A DNA stretch of 64,000 nucleotides from the NCBI RefSeq assembly GCF_009765365.1, contig NZ_VTOM01000005.1:1-64000 (forward strand), given 5' to 3'. Under the pieces are notes generated by a model. It had not been told where the DNA came from and searched no databases. It saw only the letters and a list, made by a program, of their open reading frames with translations. The stretch comes from Antarcticirhabdus aurantiaca (GTDB lineage Bacteria; Pseudomonadota; Alphaproteobacteria; Rhizobiales; Rhizobiaceae). Of this stretch, positions 38,474 through 46,781 are shown one piece after another (the stretch's first letter is position 1; the number at the start of each line of letters is the position of its first letter). The position numbers and the translations under genes are program-made.

Positions 38474-41247
38474 GATGGCGCGCCGCGGTGGAGGCGGTCG
38501 GGGCGAGCGACGCGGCCGAGGTCGCCGCCCTCGACCACGTTTCGCACCGCTACGGCACGACGCTGGCGCTCGACGACGTGTCGCTGGTCCTGCCGGCGGG
38601 GCGGATGATCGGCGTCATCGGGCCGGACGGCGTCGGCAAGTCGACCATGCTGGCGCTTCTCGCGGGCGTGCGGCGGATCCAGGACGGGCAGGTCCGGGCG
38701 CTCGGCGGCGACATGGGACAGCGCCGCCACAGGACCGCCGAGGCCGCGCGCATCGCCTACATGCCCCAGGGCCTCGGCCGCAATCTCTACCCGACCCTCA
38801 GCGTGTTCCAGAACGTCGACTTCCACGGCCGGCTGTTCGGCCAGGGCGCGGCCGAGCGCCGCCGCCGCATCGCCGAGCTCCTGACGGCGACCGGCCTCGA
38901 TCCCTTCGAGGACCGCCCTGCCGGCAAGCTGTCGGGGGGCATGAAGCAGAAGCTCAGCCTGTGCTGCGCGCTGATCCACGAGCCCGACCTCCTGATCCTC
39001 GACGAGCCGACGACGGGCGTGGATCCGCTGTCGCGCGGCCAGTTCTGGGACCTCATCGCCTCGATCCGGGCGCGGCGGCCCGGCCTCAGCGTCGTGGTGG
39101 CGACGGCCTACATGGACGAGGCCTCGCGCTTCGAATGGCTCGTGGCGATGGACGAGGGCAAGGTCATCGCGACCGGCAGCCCCGCCGAGCTGCTCGCCCG
39201 CACGGGGCGGCCCGACATGGAGGCCGCCTTCATCGCGCTTCTGCCCCCTGAGAAGCAGGCGCAGCACCGCCCCGTCCTGATGCGCCCGCGGCCAGCCGGC
39301 CTCGACGCCGCTCCGGCGATCGAGGCCGAGCACCTGACGCGCCGCTTCGGCGGCTTCACCGCCGTCGACGACGTCAGCTTCCGCATCGGCCGCGGCGAGA
39401 TCTTCGGCTTCCTGGGCTCGAACGGCTGCGGCAAGTCCACCACGATGAAGATGCTGACCGGGCTCCTGCCCCCGTCCGAGGGGAGCGCGAAGCTGTTCGG
39501 CCGGCCCGTCGGGGGAAACGACCTCGAGACGCGCCGCAACGTCGGCTACATGTCGCAGGGCTTCTCGCTCTACGGCGAGCTGACGGTCCTGCAGAACCTC
39601 GAGCTGCACGCCCGGCTCTATCATCTCGCCCCCCGCGATCGCCCCGTCCGGATCGCCGAGCTTCTCGAGCGCTACGAGCTCGAACCGGTTCGGGACGCGC
39701 GGCCCGACAGCCTGCCGCTGGGCATCAAGCAGCGCCTGCAGCTGGCGGTGGCCGTCCTGCACCGGCCGGCCATGCTGATCCTCGACGAGCCGACCTCGGG
39801 CGTCGATCCGATCGCCCGCGACGCCTTCTGGCGGACGCTGATCGACCTGTCGCGCGACGAGGGCGTCACCATCTTCCTGTCCACCCACTTCATGAACGAG
39901 GCGGAGCGCTGCGACCGCATCTCGCTCATGCATGCGGGCAAGGTGCTCGCGGTCGGAACGCCCGCGGATCTCGTGCGCGAGCGCGGCAGCGCCTCGCTCG
40001 AAGACTGCTTCATCGATTATCTCGCACAGGCCGCCGGCATCGACCGGCCGGCGCGGACGGCCCCGGAGCCGGAGCCTGCGGCCCCTGCGCCCATGGCCGC
40101 TGCCGCTCCGCCCCGCCGCCGCTTCGATCCGCGCCGGCTCTGGGCCTATGCCCGGCGCGAAACGATGGAGCTCCTGCGCGATCCCATCCGCATCGCCTTC
40201 GCCTTCTTCGGCCCGATCCTCCTGATGATCGCCTTCGGCTACGGCATCTCGTTCGACGTCGAGAACCTGCGCTTCTCGGCCTTCGACCAGGACAACAGCC
40301 CGGAAAGCCGGCAGCTCGTCGAGGCCTTCACGAGCTCGCGCTACTTCAGCGAGGAAGCGCCGATCCGCTCCGCGGCGGAGCTCGACGAGCGCTTCCGCGC
40401 CGGCAGCGTTCAGGTCGCCCTGGAGATCCCGCCCGACTTCGGCCGCGACCTGCAGTCCGGCCGGGTGCCGGAAGTCGCCGTCTGGCTCGACGGGGCGATG
40501 CCGTTCCGGGCCGAAACCAGCCGGGGCTACGTCACCGGTCTCGCCAGCCAGTATGCCCAGCAGCTGACGCTGGAGCGCACCGGCGCGGCCTCGACCGGCC
40601 AGGTCGTGAGCGTCGAAACGCGCTTCCGCTACAACCAGGCCTTCCGAAGCGTCAACGCCATGGTGCCGAGCGTCATGATGCTGCTGCTCATCCTGATCCC
40701 GGCCATCATGTCGGCCATCGCGGTGGTGCGCGAGAAGGAAACCGGATCGATCGCCAACTTCCGCTCGACGCCGGTCACCAAGTTCGAGTTCCTGGTCGGC
40801 AAGCAGCTTCCCTACATCCTGATCGCGATGATCGGCTTCGTGCTCCTGACCGTGATCGCGCTGGTGGTCTTCGACGTTCCGGTGAGGGGCTCGCCCGGGG
40901 CGCTCCTTCTCGGCACCCTGTTCTACGTCGCGGCCACCACCGGCTTCGGCCAGCTGATCTCGACCTTCATGAAGACCCAGGTCGCCGCGATCTTCGCGAC
41001 GGCCCTCCTGTCGGTCATCCCGGCGGTCAACTTCTCCGGCCTCCTCGTGCCGGTCTCCTCGCTGTCGGGCGGCGCGCGCCTGACGGGGCTCGCGCTGCCG
41101 CCGGCCTGGTACCAGCCGGTCTCGGTGGGCGCCTTCACCAAGGGGCTGCCCTTCGCGGAGCTCTGGCCCAACATCCTGGTGCTGGCGGGCTTCGCGCTCC
41201 TGTTCCTGGTGCTGTCGCAGCTCTTCCTGCGTAAGCAGGAGGCGTGA
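38470..41247 (+). CDS. ABC-2 exporter: two ATPase domains fused to a permease
   Basis: This 925-residue protein combines two nucleotide-binding domains (about 15-250 and 280-510) with an ABC-2 membrane domain (about 555-920), as in RbbA. The first ATPase has Walker A GPDGVGKST, signature LSGGMKQK and Walker B LLILDEPTTGVDP. The second has Walker A GSNGCGKST and LILDEPTSGVDP, but its signature reads LPLGIKQR instead of LSGGQ, so one of the two sites may be weak. The membrane half has a large periplasmic loop and six helices (MMLLLILIPAIMSAIAVV and others). It pairs with the downstream permease and the HlyD adaptor. Confidence 0.9.
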   Translation: MRWRAAVEAVGASDAAEVAALDHVSHRYGTTLALDDVSLVLPAGRMIGVIGPDGVGKSTMLALLAGVRRIQDGQVRALGGDMGQRRHRTAEAARIAYMPQGLGRNLYPTLSVFQNVDFHGRLFGQGAAERRRRIAELLTATGLDPFEDRPAGKLSGGMKQKLSLCCALIHEPDLLILDEPTTGVDPLSRGQFWDLIASIRARRPGLSVVVATAYMDEASRFEWLVAMDEGKVIATGSPAELLARTGRPDMEAAFIALLPPEKQAQHRPVLMRPRPAGLDAAPAIEAEHLTRRFGGFTAVDDVSFRIGRGEIFGFLGSNGCGKSTTMKMLTGLLPPSEGSAKLFGRPVGGNDLETRRNVGYMSQGFSLYGELTVLQNLELHARLYHLAPRDRPVRIAELLERYELEPVRDARPDSLPLGIKQRLQLAVAVLHRPAMLILDEPTSGVDPIARDAFWRTLIDLSRDEGVTIFLSTHFMNEAERCDRISLMHAGKVLAVGTPADLVRERGSASLEDCFIDYLAQAAGIDRPARTAPEPEPAAPAPMAAAAPPRRRFDPRRLWAYARRETMELLRDPIRIAFAFFGPILLMIAFGYGISFDVENLRFSAFDQDNSPESRQLVEAFTSSRYFSEEAPIRSAAELDERFRAGSVQVALEIPPDFGRDLQSGRVPEVAVWLDGAMPFRAETSRGYVTGLASQYAQQLTLERTGAASTGQVVSVETRFRYNQAFRSVNAMVPSVMMLLLILIPAIMSAIAVVREKETGSIANFRSTPVTKFEFLVGKQLPYILIAMIGFVLLTVIALVVFDVPVRGSPGALLLGTLFYVAATTGFGQLISTFMKTQVAAIFATALLSVIPAVNFSGLLVPVSSLSGGARLTGLALPPAWYQPVSVGAFTKGLPFAELWPNILVLAGFALLFLVLSQLFLRKQEA

Positions 41248-41248
41248 G

Positions 41249-42424
41249 GTGGCCGAAGCCGCAAACGCCCGTCCGACCCCTCGCGCGCGGCTCGGCCCGC
41301 TCACCCACGCGGCCAACGTCGTGCGCCTCGTCGCCAAGGAGCTGCGCAGCATCCGGGCCGACCCGATCATGCTGTTCCTCGTCGTCTACGCCTTCTCGCT
41401 GGCCGTCTACACCGTCGCCTCCGGAGTCTCGACCGAAGCGCGGGACCTGACGATCGGCGTCGTCGACGAGGACCGGTCCGAACTCTCGCGGCAGATCGTG
41501 AGCGCCTTCAACCCGCCGCTGTTCAAGGAGGTCGTGCCCGTCACGCCGGCCGAGGTCGACCCGGCGATGGACGAGGGGCGGCTCGTCTTCGTGGTCGACA
41601 TGCCGCCGCGCCTGCAGGAGGACGTCCTGTCCGGGCGTCCGGCGGCCATCGCGCTCGATGTCGACGCCACGGCCATGACCCAGGCCGGCAACGGGTCGGT
41701 CTACATCCAGACCATCATCGCCCGGGAGGTCGCCGACTTCGCCGCGCGCCGGGACCTCGCGGTCTCCGAGCCGGTGCGGCTGGTGATGCGCGCCAAGTTC
41801 AACCCGAACCTCCAGACGAGCTGGTTCACCTCCGTGATGCAGGTGATCAACAACATCACGCTTCTCACGGTGATCCTGTCCGGCGCCGCGCTGATCCGCG
41901 AGCGCGAGCAGGGCACGGTGGAGCACCTCCTCGTGATGCCGCTGGTGCCGGTGGAGATCATGCTCGCCAAGGTGATCGCCAGCGGCCTCGTGATCCTCGT
42001 CGCGGCCGGGCTCTCGCTGGTCTTCGTCGTGGAAGGCTGGCTCGGGGTTCCGATCGCCGGCTCCATCACCCTGTTCCTGGCCGGTGCGGGCCTCTACGCC
42101 CTCGCGGTCGCCGCGCTCGGCATCCTTCTCGGCACCATCGCGACCTCCATGGGCCAGTTCGGCCTTCTGGTGATCCCGGTTCTGGTGCTCATGCAGCTGC
42201 TCTCGGGCAGCAGCACGCCGATGGAGAGCATGCCCGTCTGGCTGCAATATGTCGTGCAGACGGTCAGCCCGACGCCGCACTTCGTCGCCTTCGCCCAGGC
42301 CGTGCTGTACCGCGGCGCGGGCCTTCCCATCGTGTGGCCGCAACTGCTCGCCCTGATGGGCCTCGGCGGCATCTACTTCGTCGTCGCTCTCGCCCGCTTC
42401 CGCCGCGTGATCTTCGGCGCCTGA
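41249..42424 (+). CDS. ABC-2 type exporter permease (YhhJ/YbhR-like)
   Basis: This 391-residue permease starts with GTG one base after the preceding stop, with AGGAG in the end of the upstream gene. It has an N-terminal helix (PIMLFLVVYAFSLAVYTVA), a periplasmic domain of about 150 residues (DLTIGVVDEDRSELSRQIV) and five to six helices in the C-terminal half, with the ABC-2 signature around EREQGTVEHLLVMPL. It would form a heterodimer with the permease half of the upstream fusion. Third gene of the exporter operon. Confidence 0.9.
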   Translation: MAEAANARPTPRARLGPLTHAANVVRLVAKELRSIRADPIMLFLVVYAFSLAVYTVASGVSTEARDLTIGVVDEDRSELSRQIVSAFNPPLFKEVVPVTPAEVDPAMDEGRLVFVVDMPPRLQEDVLSGRPAAIALDVDATAMTQAGNGSVYIQTIIAREVADFAARRDLAVSEPVRLVMRAKFNPNLQTSWFTSVMQVINNITLLTVILSGAALIREREQGTVEHLLVMPLVPVEIMLAKVIASGLVILVAAGLSLVFVVEGWLGVPIAGSITLFLAGAGLYALAVAALGILLGTIATSMGQFGLLVIPVLVLMQLLSGSSTPMESMPVWLQYVVQTVSPTPHFVAFAQAVLYRGAGLPIVWPQLLALMGLGGIYFVVALARFRRVIFGA

Positions 42425-42576
42425 GCTTCTGCCTCGCACGGCAGGGCTCGCCGGCTGCTGGACGGCCTGCGGCGGTCCAGGCGTGTCGTTCAGCCCCGAT
42501 CGGCGCAGGCGGCGAAAAATTGACCAGTCAGCCTTCGTATTTTGAAACGGCATTCCTTCCCGGCACGCTCGATCCA

Positions 42577-42600
42577 TAATTTCTATAGAGAGAATGACAA
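42577..42600. promoter_or_regulatory. AT-rich near-palindrome upstream of ssuA
   Basis: The string ATTTCTATAGAGAGAAT (42579-42595) is close to symmetrical around TATA and lies about 35 bases before the ssuA start in otherwise GC-rich DNA; GACAATCGATCG follows. TTTGAAACGG further upstream may be a -35-like box. It is a candidate promoter/operator for sulfur-starvation control and is loosely like the AT-rich patches before tauA and the rhodanese gene. Confidence 0.35.
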
Positions 42601-42627
42601 TCGATCGCTGAAGGGGCGTCCGCCACC

Positions 42628-43617
42628 ATGGCCAGAAACATCGACAGGCGCGCCGTCCTGGTCTCGGCCATGGCGCTCGGACTCGCCGCGACCGCGCCCG
42701 GCATCGCCGCCCGGCGCGCCTTCGCGGCCTCGCCGCTCATCGTCGCCGATCAGAGCGAGCTCCTGCGCAACCTCTTCGAGGCGAGCGGAGAAGGCGAGCG
42801 CGCCGGCCTCGAGGTCGAGTTCCCGAACTTCGCGGGCGGTCCCGCCATCCTGGAGGCCATGCGCGCGGGCGCGCTGGACATCGCCTATGTCGGCGACACC
42901 CCGCCGATCCAGGCGCGCGCCTCGGGCACGCTGCTCCCCATCGTCGCGACCTTCACGCGCGAGCGCGCCGAATACCGCCTGACCAGCCGCCCCGGCTTGA
43001 AGATCGAGCGTCTCGCCGACCTCAGGAACAAGCGCGTCAGCTATGTCGAGGGCTCCGGCCGGCAGGTCTTCCTGATCGAGGCGCTGAACCGCGCCGGCCT
43101 CATCCTCGACGACGTCGAGAGGGTGAACCTTCGCGTCGCCGACCTGCCCGACGCGATCCGCACCGGCGCCGTCGACGTCGCGGTCCTCCAGGAGCCGCAC
43201 GTCACGCGCCTCGTGCGCCAGGTCGGCGCGAGCCCGGTGCTCGACCCCGAGGAGCGCCGTCTCCTGCCGAGCACCAGCTACATCTATGCCCGCCCCGCCG
43301 TGCTCGCCGATCCGGCCAAGGTGGAGGCGATCAAGGCCTTCCTCGCCGCCTTCGTCCATGCCGGGGCGTGGTACAACGCCAATCGCGAAGCCTGGGGCGA
43401 GCACTACTACACCGGCTTCCAGCGCATCGCGCCGGAGGACACCGCCGCCATCCTGGCTGCGCAGGCGCCGCTCGTCTTCCAGACCTCGGCCGAGGCCGTG
43501 CCCCACCACCAGCGGCTGATCGACATCCTCTACCAGGCCGGCTCGCTGCCGGAGCGCTTCGACGCAGCCGGTTCCTTCGTCGACACCTTCGATCCCGTCA
43601 TCGCGGCCGAGCGCTGA
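42628..43617 (+). CDS. ssuA: Sulfonate ABC transporter substrate-binding protein
   Basis: This 329-residue periplasmic protein has a Tat-like signal (NIDRRAVLVSAMALGLAATAPGIAA split around the RR). The mature part is an SsuA-type type II binding fold with hallmarks LEVEFPNFAGGPAILEAM, ALDIAYVGDTPPIQARA and RVSYVEGSGRQVFLIEALNRA (positions about 130-150). It delivers alkanesulfonates to the SsuCB transporter. The gene is intact, in contrast to the tauA pseudogene at 12.7-13.7 kb, and starts the operon ssuA-ssuC-ssuB-monooxygenase. The exact ligand is not visible. Confidence 0.88.
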   Translation: MARNIDRRAVLVSAMALGLAATAPGIAARRAFAASPLIVADQSELLRNLFEASGEGERAGLEVEFPNFAGGPAILEAMRAGALDIAYVGDTPPIQARASGTLLPIVATFTRERAEYRLTSRPGLKIERLADLRNKRVSYVEGSGRQVFLIEALNRAGLILDDVERVNLRVADLPDAIRTGAVDVAVLQEPHVTRLVRQVGASPVLDPEERRLLPSTSYIYARPAVLADPAKVEAIKAFLAAFVHAGAWYNANREAWGEHYYTGFQRIAPEDTAAILAAQAPLVFQTSAEAVPHHQRLIDILYQAGSLPERFDAAGSFVDTFDPVIAAER

Positions 43618-43658
43618 TCGCGCGCGGCCCTGCGCCCTTTCCCGCAGCAGGAGGTCCC

Positions 43659-44519
43659 ATGACCGATCTCGCGGTTCGAACCCTCGATCGCCGCGCCGCG
43701 GCCGAGGCGCTCCGGCCGGCCTCGGCGCGCTCGCGCAAGGCCGCCCGCCGGCTGACCCCGGCTAGGCTCCCGCCGGGCCTGCGCCTTCTCGGCCCCGTGC
43801 TCCTCCTCGTCGCCTGGGAAGGAGCCTCCCGCCTCGGCATCCTGTCGCCCTATACGCTGGCGGCGCCCTCCACGGCGCTCGCGACGGGTGCGGAGATGAT
43901 CGCCGACGGCAGCCTCCTGCCGCATCTCCTCGCCTCCGCCGGCCGCGCCTATTCGGGCCTCGTCCTCGGGGTCGTGGTGGGCGTCCTCCTCGCTCTCGCC
44001 TCCGGCCTCACGCGCAGCGGCGAGGCGCTGATCGACGGCCTCGTCCAGATCAAGCGGGCGGTCCCGACGCTCGCCCTGATCCCGCTCGCCATCATCTGGC
44101 TCGGCATCGGCGAGGCGATGAAGGTCTTTCTCATCTTCACCGCCGTTCTCGTGCCGATCTACGTCAACACGCACGCGGCGCTGCGCGGCATCGACATCCG
44201 CCACGTGGAGCTCGCGCGCACCCTCGGGCTGACGCGCGGCGAGTTCATCGCCAAGGTGGCGCTGCCCGGCGCCCTGCCGGGCTTCTTCGTCGCCCTGCGC
44301 CTCGCGGTCGCCCTCTGCTGGACGGCGCTCGTCGTGCTCGAGCTCGTCAACACGCAGACCGGCATCGGCTACCTGATGAACCGCGCCCGCGACTGGGGCC
44401 AGACCGACATCATCGTCGTCGGCATCCTGATCTACGCCGTGCTAGGCCTCGCCTCGGACGCGGCCGTGCGCGCCGTCGAGCGGCGCGTCCTGTCCTATCG
44501 CCGGGGGCTCGGCGCATGA
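43659..44519 (+). CDS. ssuC: Sulfonate ABC transporter permease
   Basis: This 286-residue inner-membrane protein has AGGAGG five bases before its ATG. About six membrane helices follow an N-terminal basic tail. The family features IKRAVPTLALIPLAIIWLGIGE and the EAA loop ARTLGLTRGEFIAKVALPGALPG are clear. It sits 41 bases after ssuA, and its stop overlaps the ATPase gene by four bases. Confidence 0.9.
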   Translation: MTDLAVRTLDRRAAAEALRPASARSRKAARRLTPARLPPGLRLLGPVLLLVAWEGASRLGILSPYTLAAPSTALATGAEMIADGSLLPHLLASAGRAYSGLVLGVVVGVLLALASGLTRSGEALIDGLVQIKRAVPTLALIPLAIIWLGIGEAMKVFLIFTAVLVPIYVNTHAALRGIDIRHVELARTLGLTRGEFIAKVALPGALPGFFVALRLAVALCWTALVVLELVNTQTGIGYLMNRARDWGQTDIIVVGILIYAVLGLASDAAVRAVERRVLSYRRGLGA

Positions 44520-45244
44520 CCTACCACGCGCCGCCCCCGCCCGCCGTCGTTTTGACCGATCTGTCGCGCGGCTTTGCCGGCAAGGCCGTCCTCGACCGCG
44601 TCTCGCTCCAGATCCCGAGCGGGCAGTTCGTCGCCCTTCTCGGCGAATCCGGCTCCGGCAAGACGACGCTCCTGCGCGCGCTCGCCGACCTCGACGACGA
44701 GGCCGAGTCCTCCGGCACCTATGAGACGCCGGAGAGCGTGTCCGTCCTCTTCCAGGACGCGCGCCTGCTGCCCTGGCTCAGCGTCCTCGACAACCTCGTC
44801 CTCGGCCTCCGGCGGCCGGACGGGCGGGCTGCCGCTCTGGCGCTCCTGGAGGCGGTCGGCCTCGGCGACAAGGCCGAGGTCTGGCCGGACACCCTGTCGG
44901 GCGGGCAGAAGCAGCGGGCCGCGCTCGCCCGCTCGCTCCTGCGCGAGCCGGCGCTTCTGCTGGCCGACGAGCCCTTCGGCGCGCTCGACGCCCTGACGCG
45001 CCTCAAGATGCAGGCGCTGCTCCACGACCTCGTGCGGCGACGGCGGCCGACGGTCGTTCTCGTCACCCACGACGTCGACGAGGCGCTCCTCCTCGCCGAC
45101 CGCATCCTCGTCCTGAAGGACGGGCGGATCGCCGAGGACCACGCGGTGCGCATCGCCCATCCGCGACAGGCCCACCATCCCGACTTCATCGCCCTCCGGG
45201 GCCGCCTGCTCGCCAGCCTCGGCGTCGTCGCCGGCACGGTTTGA
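44516..45244 (+). CDS. ssuB: Sulfonate ABC transporter ATP-binding protein
   Basis: This 242-residue ATPase has Walker A GESGSGKTT, Q-loop VLFQDARLLPW, signature LSGGQKQRAALARSLL, Walker B LLLADEPFGALD and switch His VLVTHDVDEAL. The compact D-loop and the RLLPW string are typical of SsuB. The start overlaps the permease stop as ATGA, showing coupled translation. The monooxygenase follows after 14 bases. Confidence 0.92.
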   Translation: MTYHAPPPPAVVLTDLSRGFAGKAVLDRVSLQIPSGQFVALLGESGSGKTTLLRALADLDDEAESSGTYETPESVSVLFQDARLLPWLSVLDNLVLGLRRPDGRAAALALLEAVGLGDKAEVWPDTLSGGQKQRAALARSLLREPALLLADEPFGALDALTRLKMQALLHDLVRRRRPTVVLVTHDVDEALLLADRILVLKDGRIAEDHAVRIAHPRQAHHPDFIALRGRLLASLGVVAGTV

Positions 45245-45258
45245 AGGACAGACCCATC

Positions 45259-46596
45259 ATGGCCCGCAACCTCCACCTCAATCTCTTCCTCATGCCCCGC
45301 GGCCACCACGAGGCCGCCTGGCGCCACCCGGAAGCCGCGCGGCGCCGGCTGACCGACCTCGAACTCTACGTCGAGGCCGCTGAGATCGCGGAAGCCGCGA
45401 AGTTCGACGCCGTGTTCCTCGCCGACGCGCTGGTCGCCCCGAACAATGGCGGGCTCGTCGCGAACGTTGCCCTGGAGCCGCTGACGCTCCTGTCGGCGCT
45501 CGCCGCCCGCACCCGTCGGATCGGCCTCATCGGCACGGCCTCGACGACCTACTCGCTTCCCTACACGCTGGCCCGCCAGTTCGCCTCGCTCGACCACCTG
45601 TCGGGCGGGCGCGCGGGATGGAACATCGTCACCTCCTGGCTGCCCCAGGCCGGCGCGAACTATGGGCTGGCGGAGGACGTCGCCCATGCCGACCGCTACG
45701 CGATCGCCGAGGAGTTCGTCGAGGCGGTGGACGCGCTCTGGCGCAGCTTCCCGGCCGATGCCGTGATCGACGACCCGGAGAGCGGGCGCTACCTTGATCC
45801 CGCGCGCGTCGTGCCGGCGAACTACGCGGGCGAGCGCATCCGCACCCGCGGACCCCTGAACGTTTCGGGGAGCCCGCAGGGGCGCCCCGTCTACGTGCAG
45901 GCGGGACAGTCCGATACGGGCCGCGCCTTCGCCGCGCGCTGGGCGGAGGCGATCTTCACGGCGCACATGACGAAGGAGTCGGCGCGCTCGTTCTACGGCG
46001 ACGTGAAGGGGCGGGCGGCGGCCTTCGGGCGCCGGCGGGAAGACATCGTCGTGTTGCCCGGCATCAGCGCCGCGATCGGCTCGACGACGGCCGAGGCCGA
46101 GCGCGTCTGGGAGGAGCTCGACGCCCTGACCAGCACCGAGATCGGCCTGTCGCGCCTGTCCGCGCGCTTCGGCGGCCACGACTTTTCCGGCGTGCCGCTC
46201 GACCGCCCGCTGACGGCGGGCGACTTTCCCGACCCGGAAAAGGTGGAAGCGTCCAAGAGCCGCGCGATGGGCTATGCCGAGGTCGCGCTCCGCGACGGGT
46301 TGTCGCTGCGCCAGCTCCTGCGCAAGCTCGCCGGGGCGAGGGGGCATTTCACGATCGCCGGCACGCCGGAAGCGGTCGCCGACGTCGTCGAGGACTGGTT
46401 CCGGAACGGCGCGGCCGACGGCTTCAACGTCATGCCGCCGGTCATGCACGGCCAGTTCCGGCTCTTCGCCGAGGAGGTCGTGCCGATCCTGCGCCGACGC
46501 GGCCTGTTCCGCCACGACTACGAGGGCACGACCCTTCGCTCGCATTTCGGCCTCGGCGAGGTTTCGCAGCAGCCCACCCTGGCCCGCTCCGCCTGA
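45259..46596 (+). CDS. FMN-dependent monooxygenase, NtaA/SnaA/DmoA type
   Basis: This 445-residue luciferase-like flavin monooxygenase belongs to the NtaA/SnaA/DszA/DmoA group. Motifs include AAKFDAVFLADAL near the N-terminus, LARQFASLDHLSGGRAGWNIVTSW (positions about 105-130) and RPVYVQAGQSDTGRAFAARWAEAIF. It needs reduced FMN from a separate reductase, not encoded nearby. In this operon it most likely releases sulfite from an imported organosulfur compound or attacks a related thioether. Substrate is inferred from context. The ATG at 45259 has AAGGACAG upstream; a TTG at 45241 is an unlikely alternative. Confidence 0.85.
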   Translation: MARNLHLNLFLMPRGHHEAAWRHPEAARRRLTDLELYVEAAEIAEAAKFDAVFLADALVAPNNGGLVANVALEPLTLLSALAARTRRIGLIGTASTTYSLPYTLARQFASLDHLSGGRAGWNIVTSWLPQAGANYGLAEDVAHADRYAIAEEFVEAVDALWRSFPADAVIDDPESGRYLDPARVVPANYAGERIRTRGPLNVSGSPQGRPVYVQAGQSDTGRAFAARWAEAIFTAHMTKESARSFYGDVKGRAAAFGRRREDIVVLPGISAAIGSTTAEAERVWEELDALTSTEIGLSRLSARFGGHDFSGVPLDRPLTAGDFPDPEKVEASKSRAMGYAEVALRDGLSLRQLLRKLAGARGHFTIAGTPEAVADVVEDWFRNGAADGFNVMPPVMHGQFRLFAEEVVPILRRRGLFRHDYEGTTLRSHFGLGEVSQQPTLARSA

Positions 46597-46781
46597 TCGG
46601 CGAGCAAGCCAGTAAGGATGCCGCCTCGTCGTCGAAAGCCGGACGAGCGGCGGGCGCGTTCATCGGGCCGCGACGATTGCCGCCGCCTCCCGAGCGCTTG
46701 CCATCGTGACGCGGCGGCGCAATCAACCTAAACCAGCGGGGACGACACGCGGGCGACTCTCGCCGAGCGAGAGGATCGACC

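Noticed and set aside
38374-41370. A 998-codon frame antisense to the ABC exporter.
   Set aside because: Same reason: GC-rich shadow of a real gene with an Arg/Glu/Gln-rich, domain-free translation.
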